The notes below the pieces were generated by a model. It had not been told where the DNA came from and did no database searches. It was given only the letters and a program-made list of their open reading frames with translations. The position numbers and the translations under genes are program-made. Below are positions 53,111 through 61,102 of a DNA stretch of 64,000 nucleotides, one piece after another; position 1 is the first letter of the stretch; the number at the start of each line of letters is the position of its first letter. Origin of the DNA: Solirubrobacteraceae bacterium (GTDB taxonomy: Bacteria > Actinomycetota > Thermoleophilia > Solirubrobacterales > Solirubrobacteraceae); contig JAJCYD010000008.1 of assembly GCA_029263125.1 (NCBI GenBank), forward strand, positions 38,129 through 102,128, in the 5' to 3' direction.

Positions 53111-54451
53111 TCACCCGGGAAGGTCGACCGAGAAGCGCCCGACGACGGCCTGCCCCTCCGGCACACCGCGGAGCACCATGAGAAACGCGGGCACCTGTTC
53201 TGGACCGTCGGGTTGCGGACGGTACGTCACGATCCCGCGGACGGTGCCACGACACCGCGACGGCAGATACGTCGTGTAGCGCACCACCTCCCCGGCATCG
53301 ACATCGCGATTGACCGAACCCGACGAGACGGCCCGGCAGCCCGCGCCGCTGCGGGGACGCACCCCGACGAGATAGAGCCTCTGCGCGTCGGCGCTCAGCC
53401 TCGCGCGAAAGGCAATCGTGAGCTTCCACATGCGAGGGATCTCGACACCGACGGGCACGCGGGGCCAGGGCGGCTTGACGGGCTTGCGCGATACGGTCGC
53501 GCGCACCGGCGTGCTCACCTGCCCTGCGTTCACGCGCGGACCGCTGGGAGCGACGTAGCCCACGGGGGGACACGGTTTCGCTCCCCCGAGCGCGCGCGGC
53601 GAACGGATCCGGCAGATCGGCGCGTCGTCATAGTGGACGCTGGCAAGCCCGCTCAGCGGTGTCGGGCTGGGGACGAACCGGCCGCTGGGACGGCGTGTGG
53701 CGCTCGGGCGCAGCACGACGAGATATCCCCGGTCGGGTCCGTGCGTCCGCGCGGTGATCTCACGCCCGGTGGCGTCGTCGTAGGTGACGCTCCTTCCGCG
53801 CGGCCCGAGCAGGCCGAAGTAGAGGATGCGCTCGTCAGCGGCCGGGCAGCGAGGTTGAGCCGGCCGACGAGGGGCCCCGGACGGACGCGGCGGCTTGCCC
53901 ACCCCCGATAGCCGACACGCTCCGGCCAGGGCGCTTGCCGGCAGACCCTGGTAGGAGACCGCGAGAAAGACGTGACCCGCGCCGTCGGGCTGCTGACACT
54001 GCGCCTGGGTCAGCACGTCTGCTGGAAGCTCATGGAAGCGCCCGTCGTTGCCGAACGCGCCGTCCTGGCCGAGCACACCCAGCTTGTCGTCGACAACCCG
54101 CCCGACCTGCACGCAGCCCAGGCCACGCGTGGTGCGCAGCGTGCGCATCCCCCATGGCGGGCCGCCGTCGGGGTCGGCGACGCGCAGATCGAGCAGGTCG
54201 ATCGTGGCGGGCTTGGGCTTGCCAAGGCCCTCGTCGGCCCTGAACGCGAGGCCGGGCGGGTTGCGCACCGGCTCGCCCGTGAGGATTGCGCTCGCGGCCA
54301 TTGCCGCCGCAGCCACCACGAGCATCCCCGGAACGACGAGCAACGGCAGCCGGCGGCGCCGTCTGCGCGCGCGCCGCGGCGGCGGCTGCTCCCGCTCGAC
54401 GCGTTCGAACTCGTCGCCAAGTTCCTGCAGGGCCTTCAGGGGCTTGTCCAT
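53111..54451 (-). CDS. Large membrane GGPPW-domain protein, putative sigma regulator
   Basis: 446 residues. A cytoplasmic start of about 35 residues ending in a run of Arg, one membrane helix (about 36-57), then an ectodomain with ADPDGGPPW (GGPPW at 96-100), Cys113 in GCVQVGR, Cys152 and a YFGL strand, as in the protein at 10761. About 200 further residues, Pro-rich and with a second Cys-containing half, are unique to this member. It overlaps the sigma gene by 16 nt. No zinc anti-sigma motif; role as sensor/regulator is inferred from position. Confidence 0.82.
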   Translation of the reverse strand: MDKPLKALQELGDEFERVEREQPPPRRARRRRRRLPLLVVPGMLVVAAAAMAASAILTGEPVRNPPGLAFRADEGLGKPKPATIDLLDLRVADPDGGPPWGMRTLRTTRGLGCVQVGRVVDDKLGVLGQDGAFGNDGRFHELPADVLTQAQCQQPDGAGHVFLAVSYQGLPASALAGACRLSGVGKPPRPSGAPRRPAQPRCPAADERILYFGLLGPRGRSVTYDDATGREITARTHGPDRGYLVVLRPSATRRPSGRFVPSPTPLSGLASVHYDDAPICRIRSPRALGGAKPCPPVGYVAPSGPRVNAGQVSTPVRATVSRKPVKPPWPRVPVGVEIPRMWKLTIAFRARLSADAQRLYLVGVRPRSGAGCRAVSSGSVNRDVDAGEVVRYTTYLPSRCRGTVRGIVTYRPQPDGPEQVPAFLMVLRGVPEGQAVVGRFSVDLPG

Positions 54452-55032
54452 GATTCCTCCGCGGCGTTCAGAGACGTCTTCGGTTCAAGCGCAGCGGACA
54501 GCGCGCGCAGCGCCCGGGAGACGCGGGCGCGCGCCGTCGCCTCGGTGATCCCCAGCGAGCACGCGACCTCCGCGTAGGAGCGCTGCTCGACGACGCGCAG
54601 GCGTAGCGCGTCGCGCTGGTCGGCATTCAGGCGCGCCAGCTGCTCGCCGAGCTCGGCGCGGATCGCCTGCAGGCCGGCGCGCCGTTCGATCTCCTCGGCC
54701 TGATCCGGATCCAGCTGGGGCATCTGGATCGCCAGGCGCCGCAGCGCGCGGCGGTCCAGGGCGCCCCGGCGCAGGTAGCGAGCGATCTGGCGCCGCGCGA
54801 TCGTCAGCAGCCACGCGCGCGCCTGCGCTCGCGTCGTGCCGCGAAAGGAGGCGCGCCCCCTGAACGCCTGCGCGAAGGTCTCGGCCGTGATGTCCAGCGC
54901 GGTCTCCGCGTCCAGCACGCGCCGCGCGCAGAACGTCAGGACGAGCTCGGACTCGCGGCGGTAGAGCGCGACGAACCCGCCGGGCTCACACAGCGCGACC
55001 CGCAGGCCGCCTTCGTCGTCTGAGCGGGTCAT
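54436..55032 (-). CDS. ECF-type RNA polymerase sigma factor
   Basis: 198 residues from ATG 55032 (a TTG lies one codon earlier). Region 2 has FVALYRRESELVLTFCARR and LDAETALDITAETFAQAF; WLLTIARRQIARYLRRGA follows, and region 4 ends SYAEVACSLGITEATARARVS. It is the closest relative of the sigma at 10162, and both genes overlap a GGPPW membrane protein, so the whole pair has been duplicated. Confidence 0.92.
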   Translation of the reverse strand: MTRSDDEGGLRVALCEPGGFVALYRRESELVLTFCARRVLDAETALDITAETFAQAFRGRASFRGTTRAQARAWLLTIARRQIARYLRRGALDRRALRRLAIQMPQLDPDQAEEIERRAGLQAIRAELGEQLARLNADQRDALRLRVVEQRSYAEVACSLGITEATARARVSRALRALSAALEPKTSLNAAEESWTSP

Positions 55033-55071
55033 CAACTCAAGCGTGGCGAGGAGACCAGATCGCGTGACGAG

Positions 55072-55487
55072 CTACAGCTCGAGCAGCAGCGTCACCGGAC
55101 CGTCGTTGACGAGCTCGACGGCCATGTCGGCGGCGAACACGCCGCCCCGCGCGCCGAGCCGCGCGCGGAAGCGCTCGTACAGGGGCTCGGCGATCTCGCC
55201 CGGCGCCGCGGCGACGTAGGACGGACGGTTGCCCCTGCGGGCGTCGCCGTAGAGCGTGAACTGACTGACGACGAGCGCCTCGCGCTCCCCCAGCGGCTCG
55301 TTCATGCGGCCCGCGGCGTCTGGAAAGACGCGCAGGGCGCGCACCTTGTCGGCGAGGCGATCCGCGGTGGCCTCCCCGTCGTCGTGCGTCACGCCGAGCA
55401 GCACGAGCAGCCCCGCCCGATCGACGCGACGACCTCGCCATCGACGCACACCGAGGCGCTCGTCACCCGCTGGACGAGCGCCCGCAT
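55072..55487 (-). pseudogene. dtd: D-aminoacyl-tRNA deacylase with single-base frameshift
   Basis: ATG 55487 opens [20 protein letters not shown] then ASIGRG, the normal Dtd start, but the frame then breaks. The rest ([33 protein letters not shown] and the Gly-Pro motif NDGPVT) continues in another frame to 55072. One extra base in the C run at 55411-55414 (G run on the coding strand) would restore a 138-residue enzyme. It is either a true inactivating mutation or a homopolymer sequencing error. It follows the phosphofructokinase gene by 9 nt. Confidence 0.85.
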
Positions 55488-55496
55488 CGCCTCACC

Positions 55497-56534
55497 TCAG
55501 CCGAAGAAGACCTCGGCGGTGGCAAACAGCTCGGGATCGAGCAGCTTGGGCTCGGCGAGCGCGTCCTCCAGCGGGACCATCTCGATCGAGGTGCCCTTCA
55601 GCGCGGTCATCATCCCGAACTGGCCACTGGACGCCGCGTCGATCGCGGCGACGCCGAAGCGGCTGCCGAGCACGCGGTCGAAGGCCACCGGCGAGCCCCC
55701 GCGCTGGATGTGGCCGAGCACCGTCGCGCGGGACTCGAAGCCCGTGCGCTCCTCGATCTCCTTCTCCAGCTCGAACGCGATCCCGCCGAGGCGCGCGTGG
55801 CCGAAGGAGTCGACGGTGTCCGCGGCCGTCGCCGCGTCGCCGCCGTCTGAGCGCGTCGCGCCCTCGGCGACGACGACGATCGAGAAGTTCTTGTGCGTCG
55901 TCTCGTGACGGTGGCGCAGGTGGTCGCAGACCTCCTCGACGTCGAATGGGCGCTCGGGCACGAGGATCACGTCGGCGCCGCCGGCGAGGCCGGCGTAGCA
56001 GGCGATCCAGCCGGCATCGCGGCCCATGACCTCGCAGACGATCACGCGGTCGTGAGACTCCGCCGTGGAGTGCAGGCGGTCGATCGCCTCCGTGGCGATC
56101 TGCACGGCGGTCTGAAAGCCGAACGTGAAGTCCGTCGCGTTGAGGTCGTTGTCGATCGTCTTGGGCACGCCGACGGTCGGAAAGCCCGCCGCGTTGAGCT
56201 TGCGCGCGACGCCGAGCGTGTCATCCCCGCCGATCGGGATCAGCACGTCGATCTCGCGCTCCTTCAGCGACGCGAGCACGCGTTCCTCCCCGTTCTCGGT
56301 CTTGTAGACGTTCGTGCGCGACGTGCCGAGGATCGTCCCGCCGCGATGCAGGATCCCACTCGTGTTCTCGCGCGTGAGCGCGATGGCGTCGTTGTCCAGC
56401 ACGCCCTTCCAGCCGCGCCGGAAGCCGTACAGCTCGTGGCCGTAGGTGTCGAGCCCCTTGCGAACGATTCCGCGGATGACGGGGTTGAGTCCTGGGCAGT
56501 CGCCGCCGCCCGTGAGAAGTCCGATTCGTGCCAT
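55497..56534 (-). CDS. pfp: 6-phosphofructokinase, PPi-type signature
   Basis: 345 residues from ATG 56534. Fructose 6-phosphate phosphorylation in glycolysis. LTGGGDCPGLNPVIRG starts the fold; the phosphoryl-donor loop is IGGDDTLG (Asp105 where ATP enzymes have Gly) and the catalytic loop is VPKTIDND (Lys125 where ATP enzymes have Gly, Asp128 as base). These two residues mark pyrophosphate-dependent members. CEVMGRDAGWIA and the GHIQRGGSPVAFDR substrate loop are intact. TACGAT 6 nt upstream indicates a leaderless mRNA. Confidence 0.93.
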   Translation of the reverse strand: MARIGLLTGGGDCPGLNPVIRGIVRKGLDTYGHELYGFRRGWKGVLDNDAIALTRENTSGILHRGGTILGTSRTNVYKTENGEERVLASLKEREIDVLIPIGGDDTLGVARKLNAAGFPTVGVPKTIDNDLNATDFTFGFQTAVQIATEAIDRLHSTAESHDRVIVCEVMGRDAGWIACYAGLAGGADVILVPERPFDVEEVCDHLRHRHETTHKNFSIVVVAEGATRSDGGDAATAADTVDSFGHARLGGIAFELEKEIEERTGFESRATVLGHIQRGGSPVAFDRVLGSRFGVAAIDAASSGQFGMMTALKGTSIEMVPLEDALAEPKLLDPELFATAEVFFG

Positions 56535-56540
56535 GGCGCC

Positions 56541-56546
56541 ATCGTA
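56541..56546 (-). promoter_or_regulatory. -10 element TACGAT of phosphofructokinase gene
   Basis: Minus-strand hexamer ending 6 nt before ATG 56534. Confidence 0.5.
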
Positions 56547-56602
56547 TGTGGCGCGGCGCAAACGCCGCTGGTCGCCATCGGGCATTGACAGGGTTCAGGA
56601 TC

Positions 56603-56634
56603 GGTTAGGGTGACCTTCGTAGGGCTACCTAACC
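56603..56634 (+). promoter_or_regulatory. Iron-box-like palindrome upstream of iron ABC operon
   Basis: Inverted arms GGTTAGG (56603-56609) and CCTAACC (56628-56634) with an inner TAGGGCTACCTAA stretch resemble DtxR/IdeR sites (consensus built on TTAGG and CCTAA). The spacing is wider than the 19-bp classic box, so it may be two overlapping sites. A Shine-Dalgarno AAGGAGG follows at 56637-56643. Confidence 0.55.
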
Positions 56635-56645
56635 TCAAGGAGGCG

Positions 56646-57659
56646 GTGTTGCGCAAGCAGGTCCTCGGCGTGTTCATTGTCGTGCTGGCAACGACCGGTG
56701 CGCTCTCGGCTTGTGGAGATTCGGGCTCTGACGAGCTGCTGATCTACAGCGGCCAGCACGAGCAGACGATGGCGCTGCTGACCGAGGACTTCACGCGCCG
56801 CACCCAGATCGAGACCAAGATTCGCCGCAACAGCGAGTCCGCGCTGGCCAACGCGCTCCTGCGCGAGGGCTCCTCCTCCCCCGCCGACGTCTTCATCACC
56901 GAGAATCCTCCGGCGCTGACGGTCGTCCAGCGCAAGGGCCTGTTCGCCAAGGTCGACGCCGCCACCCTCGCGAATACCGAGAAGCGCTTCAGCAGCTCGT
57001 TCGGCGACTGGGTCGGGGTCTCGGCGCGCTCGGCCGTGCTCGTCTACAACCCCGAGAAGCTCACGGCCTCCCAGCTGCCCACGCAGTTGACGCAGCTCGC
57101 CGGACCGCGGTGGAAGGGGTCGGTCGGCATCGCGCCCGCGGAGTCGGACTTCCAGCCACTGGTCACGGCGCTCGGCAAGCTCGAGGGCGACGACGCGGTC
57201 GCGTCCTGGCTGACGGGGATGAAGACCAACGCCAAGCTCTACGACGGCAACGTGGCGATCGTCAAGGCCGTCAACCGCGGCGAGATCTCCGCAGGGTTGA
57301 TCGACCACTACTACTACTACCGCGCGCGAGACGAGATCGGCGCCAAGCGGACGATCGCCCGGCTGCACTACTTCGCCGCCGAGGACGCGGGCTCGCTCGT
57401 CGACGTCTCCGGCGCAGCGGCGCTGAAGTCCAGCGACAAGCCCGAGGACGCTCAGCGCTTCCTGGCCTACCTCGTCAGCAAGCCGGCGCAGGAGATCATC
57501 GCCAAGAGCGAGAGCTACGAGTACCCGATCGCCTCCGGGGTGCGCACGCAGCGCGCGATCAAGCCGTTCTCCGAGCTCAAGCCGCCGGACATCGGCGTCG
57601 ACGATCTCGGCGACGGGCGCGCCGCGCTTCGCCAGCTGCAAGACGCCGGGCTGCTCTGA
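56646..57659 (+). CDS. Iron(III)-type substrate-binding lipoprotein
   Basis: 337 residues. Signal with lipobox ALSAC (Cys23), then an FbpA/FutA-like fold: LLIYSGQHEQTMALL, NSESALANALLREG, GVSARSAVLVYNPEKL and the Tyr cluster HYYYYRARDE that supplies iron ligands in this family. GTG 56646 is used; TTG 56649 has better spacing from AAGGAGG and is equally possible. First gene of an iron uptake operon under the iron-box-like site. Confidence 0.9.
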   Translation: MLRKQVLGVFIVVLATTGALSACGDSGSDELLIYSGQHEQTMALLTEDFTRRTQIETKIRRNSESALANALLREGSSSPADVFITENPPALTVVQRKGLFAKVDAATLANTEKRFSSSFGDWVGVSARSAVLVYNPEKLTASQLPTQLTQLAGPRWKGSVGIAPAESDFQPLVTALGKLEGDDAVASWLTGMKTNAKLYDGNVAIVKAVNRGEISAGLIDHYYYYRARDEIGAKRTIARLHYFAAEDAGSLVDVSGAAALKSSDKPEDAQRFLAYLVSKPAQEIIAKSESYEYPIASGVRTQRAIKPFSELKPPDIGVDDLGDGRAALRQLQDAGLL

Positions 57660-57687
57660 TCGCGATGGCCGCCGGGATGCCCCACCG

Positions 57688-59253
57688 ATGACGGGAGCCA
57701 CCGTAGCCCTGGGCCGCCGCCGCCGGCGCGCCTCGCGCCGCCGCGCTCCCAGCGTCCTGCTGGCGCTCGGGCTGCTGACGGCGACGCTGTCGCTGATCCC
57801 GCTCGTCTTCCTCGGGCTCGAGGTCCGTCACATCGACGCGTCGGAGATCAACCGGCTCCTGCTGCGCTCCCACGTCGGCCACCTGCTCGGCAACACGCTG
57901 GGCCTCGTGGTCGCGGCGAGCATCCTGTCGGCGGTCATCGGGATCGCCGCGGCGTGGTGCGTCGAGCGCACCGACATCCCGGGCCGCCGCACGTGGATGG
58001 TCGTGCTGGTCCTGCCGCTCGCCGTCCCCGAGTTCGTCTCGAGCTTCGGATGGGTGTCGTTCTTCCCCTCGATGCAGGGCTTCTGGGGCGCGCTGTTCGT
58101 GACGGTCCTGGCCTATTTCCCGTTCGTCTTCCTGCCTGCGGCCGCGGTCCTGCGCGGGATCGATCCGGCGCTGGAGGAAAGCGCTCGCAGCCTGGGCCTC
58201 AGCGCGTGGTCGACGTTTCTGCGCGTCACGATGCCGCTGCTGCGCCTGCCGGTGCTCGGAGGGATGCTGATCATCGCGCTGCACCTGCTCGCCGAGTACG
58301 GCGCGTTCGCGCAGCTGCGCTTCCCGACCTTCGCGACCGAGATCTATGCCCAGTACGAGATCGGCTTCGACGGCGCCAGCGCAGCGCTGCTGTCGCTCGT
58401 GCTCGTCGCGCTCTCCGTGATGTTCCTCGTCGGCGAGCTGTTCGCGCGCGGCCGTGCGCGCTACGCGCGCATCGGCAGCGGCGCGCAGCGCACGCGAACG
58501 CGCGTCGCGCTGGGACGCCGGACGCCGCTGGCGGTCGGCAGCCTCGGGCTGCTCGGAGCGCTGTCGCTGGGCGTGCCGCTGGCGGCGCTGGTCTACTGGT
58601 CGGCCAGCGGGAACTCGTCCACGCTGCCCGACGCCTCGGTGATCGACGCGACGATCACGACGCTGCAGTTCGCGCTCGCCGCCGCGATCCTGACGGTCGC
58701 GCTGGCGTTGCCCGTGGCGTTGCTGGCGATCCGCCGCCGCGGCGTCACCTCGACGCTGATCGAGCGCTCGACGTACATCGCGCGGGCGCTGCCGGGGGTC
58801 GTCATCGGCCTCGCGCTCGTGTCCTTCAGCATCCGCAGCGCGCCCGGGCTCTACCAGACGGTGCCGCTGCTGATCGCCGGCTACGCGATCCTCTTCCTGC
58901 CGCTCGCGCTGATCGCCATCCGCGGCCCGATCGCGCAGCTCGCGCCGCGCATGGAGGACGTCGCGCGCAGCCTGGGCCTCGGCCCGCTCCGCGCGTTCGC
59001 GCGCACGACGCTGCCGATGCTGCGCTCCGGCCTCGGCGCTGCCGCGGGCCTGGTCTTCCTGTCGACGGTCACCGAGCTGACGGGCACGCTGCTGCTGCGG
59101 CCGACCGGGATGGAGACGCTCGCAACGCAGTTCTGGACCTACACGGCGAACCTCTCCTACGGCGCCGCGGCGCCGTACGCGGCGATCATGGTGGCGATCT
59201 CCGCCGTGCCCGCCTACCTGCTCATCCGCCGGCTGGATCTCTCCGCGACATGA
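57688..59253 (+). CDS. Iron(III) ABC transporter permease (fused two-domain)
   Basis: 521 residues, about twelve helices in two homologous halves, as in FbpB. Each half carries an EAA coupling loop: EESARSLGLSAWSTFLRVT near residue 165 and EDVARSLGLGPLRAFARTT near 425. It forms both halves of the channel alone. A basic N-terminal tail (RRRRRASRRRA) precedes the first helix. Its stop overlaps the ATPase start. Confidence 0.94.
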   Translation: MTGATVALGRRRRRASRRRAPSVLLALGLLTATLSLIPLVFLGLEVRHIDASEINRLLLRSHVGHLLGNTLGLVVAASILSAVIGIAAAWCVERTDIPGRRTWMVVLVLPLAVPEFVSSFGWVSFFPSMQGFWGALFVTVLAYFPFVFLPAAAVLRGIDPALEESARSLGLSAWSTFLRVTMPLLRLPVLGGMLIIALHLLAEYGAFAQLRFPTFATEIYAQYEIGFDGASAALLSLVLVALSVMFLVGELFARGRARYARIGSGAQRTRTRVALGRRTPLAVGSLGLLGALSLGVPLAALVYWSASGNSSTLPDASVIDATITTLQFALAAAILTVALALPVALLAIRRRGVTSTLIERSTYIARALPGVVIGLALVSFSIRSAPGLYQTVPLLIAGYAILFLPLALIAIRGPIAQLAPRMEDVARSLGLGPLRAFARTTLPMLRSGLGAAAGLVFLSTVTELTGTLLLRPTGMETLATQFWTYTANLSYGAAAPYAAIMVAISAVPAYLLIRRLDLSAT

Positions 59254-60290
59254 GCGCCCTCTGCGTCCGAGGCGTCAGCAAGTCCTACGGATCGGTGTCG
59301 GTCCTGCGCGACCTGGACCTCGAGATCGCCTCCGGCGCCTTCGCCGCCGTTCTCGGCGTGTCGGGCTGCGGCAAGAGCACGCTGCTGCGATTGCTCGCGG
59401 GCTTCGACACGATCGACGAGGGCGCCATCGAGATCAACGGGATGCGCGTCGACGACGGGACGCGGCACATCGCCCCCAACCACCGGCGCGTCGGCTTCGT
59501 GCCTCAGGAGGGCGCGCTCTTTCCCCATCTCGACGTTCGCGCCAACGTCGCGTTCGGCCTGCCGCGAGCCCAACGCGGCGGCCCGCGACCCGACGAGCTG
59601 ATCGCGCTCGTCGGCCTCGGCGGCCTGGAGCGCCGCCGTCCCAACGAGCTCTCCGGCGGCCAGCAGCAGCGTGTTGCGCTCGCGCGCGCGCTGGCGACGA
59701 AGCCCGACGTCGTGCTGCTCGACGAGCCGTTCTCGGCGCTGGATCCCGAGCTTCGGGCGAGCACGCGCGCCGAGGTTCGCGCGACGCTCAAGGGCCTCGG
59801 AACGACGGCCGTGCTCGTCACGCACGACCAGGAGGAGGCGCTGTCCTGCGCCGACACCGTCGCCGTCCTGCAGGACGGGACGATCTCCCAGGCCGGCACC
59901 CCGCGCGAGCTCTACCTGACGCCGTGCAACGTCGCGCTCGCCCGCTTCCTCGGCGAGGCCAACGTCCTGCCGGCGCGCCTGGACGCAGGCAACGCGCAGA
60001 CCCAGCTCGGAGCGCTGCGCCTGCGCGTCGCGGCGCCGGACGCCAGGCCGCGAAACGGCGTCGTCGTGCTGCGTCCGGAGGAGCTCATGATCGCTGCCGC
60101 CAACGGCTCGGGTCCGGCGAACGCCGTCGTGACGCACGTCGAGTACTACGGTCACGACGCGCGCATCGAGCTGCTCTGCGAGCACCCGGAAGGCGACTTC
60201 TCGCTCGTCGCGCGCACCACCGGCATCGACGCTCCGTCGATCGGGGAGCGCGTCGTGTGCTCGGCTCGCCGCAGCGCGCATGCGCTCTGA
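59250..60290 (+). CDS. Iron(III) ABC transporter ATP-binding protein
   Basis: 346 residues. Walker A GVSGCGKST, Q loop FVPQEGALFPHLDV, signature LSGGQQQR, Walker B VVLLDEPFSALDP, switch VTHDQEEA, and a C-terminal TOBE-like regulatory domain from about 240. The layout matches FbpC/FutC. It completes the binding protein-permease-ATPase operon that starts at 56646. Confidence 0.95.
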   Translation: MSALCVRGVSKSYGSVSVLRDLDLEIASGAFAAVLGVSGCGKSTLLRLLAGFDTIDEGAIEINGMRVDDGTRHIAPNHRRVGFVPQEGALFPHLDVRANVAFGLPRAQRGGPRPDELIALVGLGGLERRRPNELSGGQQQRVALARALATKPDVVLLDEPFSALDPELRASTRAEVRATLKGLGTTAVLVTHDQEEALSCADTVAVLQDGTISQAGTPRELYLTPCNVALARFLGEANVLPARLDAGNAQTQLGALRLRVAAPDARPRNGVVVLRPEELMIAAANGSGPANAVVTHVEYYGHDARIELLCEHPEGDFSLVARTTGIDAPSIGERVVCSARRSAHAL

Positions 60291-60325
60291 GCGACGACGC
60301 TCGCGACCGGCCGGCACCGTCGCGG

Positions 60326-60913
60326 TCAACCCAGGGCGTAGCGCACGATCGCCCTCCTGAGGGCGTCGAGGGTGGGGAACTCCCCCTGGCGCACGATCCT
60401 CTGCATGCCCGTGGCGTCGAAGAACACCGTCACCGGCAGCGAGCGCGAGCCGAAGCGCCCGACGGCGATGTTGCTGCGCGGGTCATAGAACGAGGGGTAG
60501 GGCATCGGATAGCGCGCCGCGAGGCCGCGCGCGGCCTCGCGCTCGTCGGCGACGTTGATGCCCAGGAACGCGACCCGCGCGCCGAGCCTGTTGGCCTCGC
60601 GCTGAAGCAGCGGCAGCTCCCTGCGACACGGGCCGCACCACGACGCCCACATGTTCACGACGACCGGATGTCCGCGCAGGTCGCGCAGCTGCTGGTCCAG
60701 CGCCTTGCGCCCACCGTCGCGCAGGACGTTGACCTGGCGGCGCAGCGCGGCGAGCGGTGCCGGAGCACCCGCGATCGGCATCGAGACCGCTGCCCGCGAG
60801 AGCGCCGACAGCGGGCGCGTCGACGCCCCCGTGCCATCGCGCGCCTGGCGCAGACCGATGGTCAGCGCTGCGACGAGGGCCAGCGCGCAACAGGTGATCA
60901 CGGCGATACGCAC
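60326..60913 (-). CDS. TlpA-like thiol-disulfide oxidoreductase
   Basis: 195 residues from GTG 60913. An N-terminal signal anchor (about 3-20, AVITCCALALVAALTIG) places the thioredoxin domain outside. VVVNMWASWCGPCRRELP has the active CGPC, RSLPVTVFFD the cis-proline, and FLGIN the usual strand. It probably reduces envelope disulfides or assists cytochrome maturation. Divergent from the helicase gene. Confidence 0.9.
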   Translation of the reverse strand: MRIAVITCCALALVAALTIGLRQARDGTGASTRPLSALSRAAVSMPIAGAPAPLAALRRQVNVLRDGGRKALDQQLRDLRGHPVVVNMWASWCGPCRRELPLLQREANRLGARVAFLGINVADEREAARGLAARYPMPYPSFYDPRSNIAVGRFGSRSLPVTVFFDATGMQRIVRQGEFPTLDALRRAIVRYALG

Positions 60914-60960
60914 GGCAAACAGCGTGGCAGACCGTGTGGGAGGTTGTCCGCAGTATTCGC

Positions 60961-60966
60961 TATGCT
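60961..60966 (+). promoter_or_regulatory. Candidate -10 TATGCT upstream of helicase gene
   Basis: Would give a leader of about 130 nt before ATG 61103. Confidence 0.35.
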
Positions 60967-61102
60967 GCGCGCCAGCGAGTAGGACCGGTCTCCGTACGAG
61001 ACGCCTTATCGCATCGACCGGGCTCGTCCCGGCGTCCCGGATCGCGACGACGTTGCGCGCGACCCGCATCACCCGAGCAGGAAGCCGATTTTGGCTGATC
61101 CC

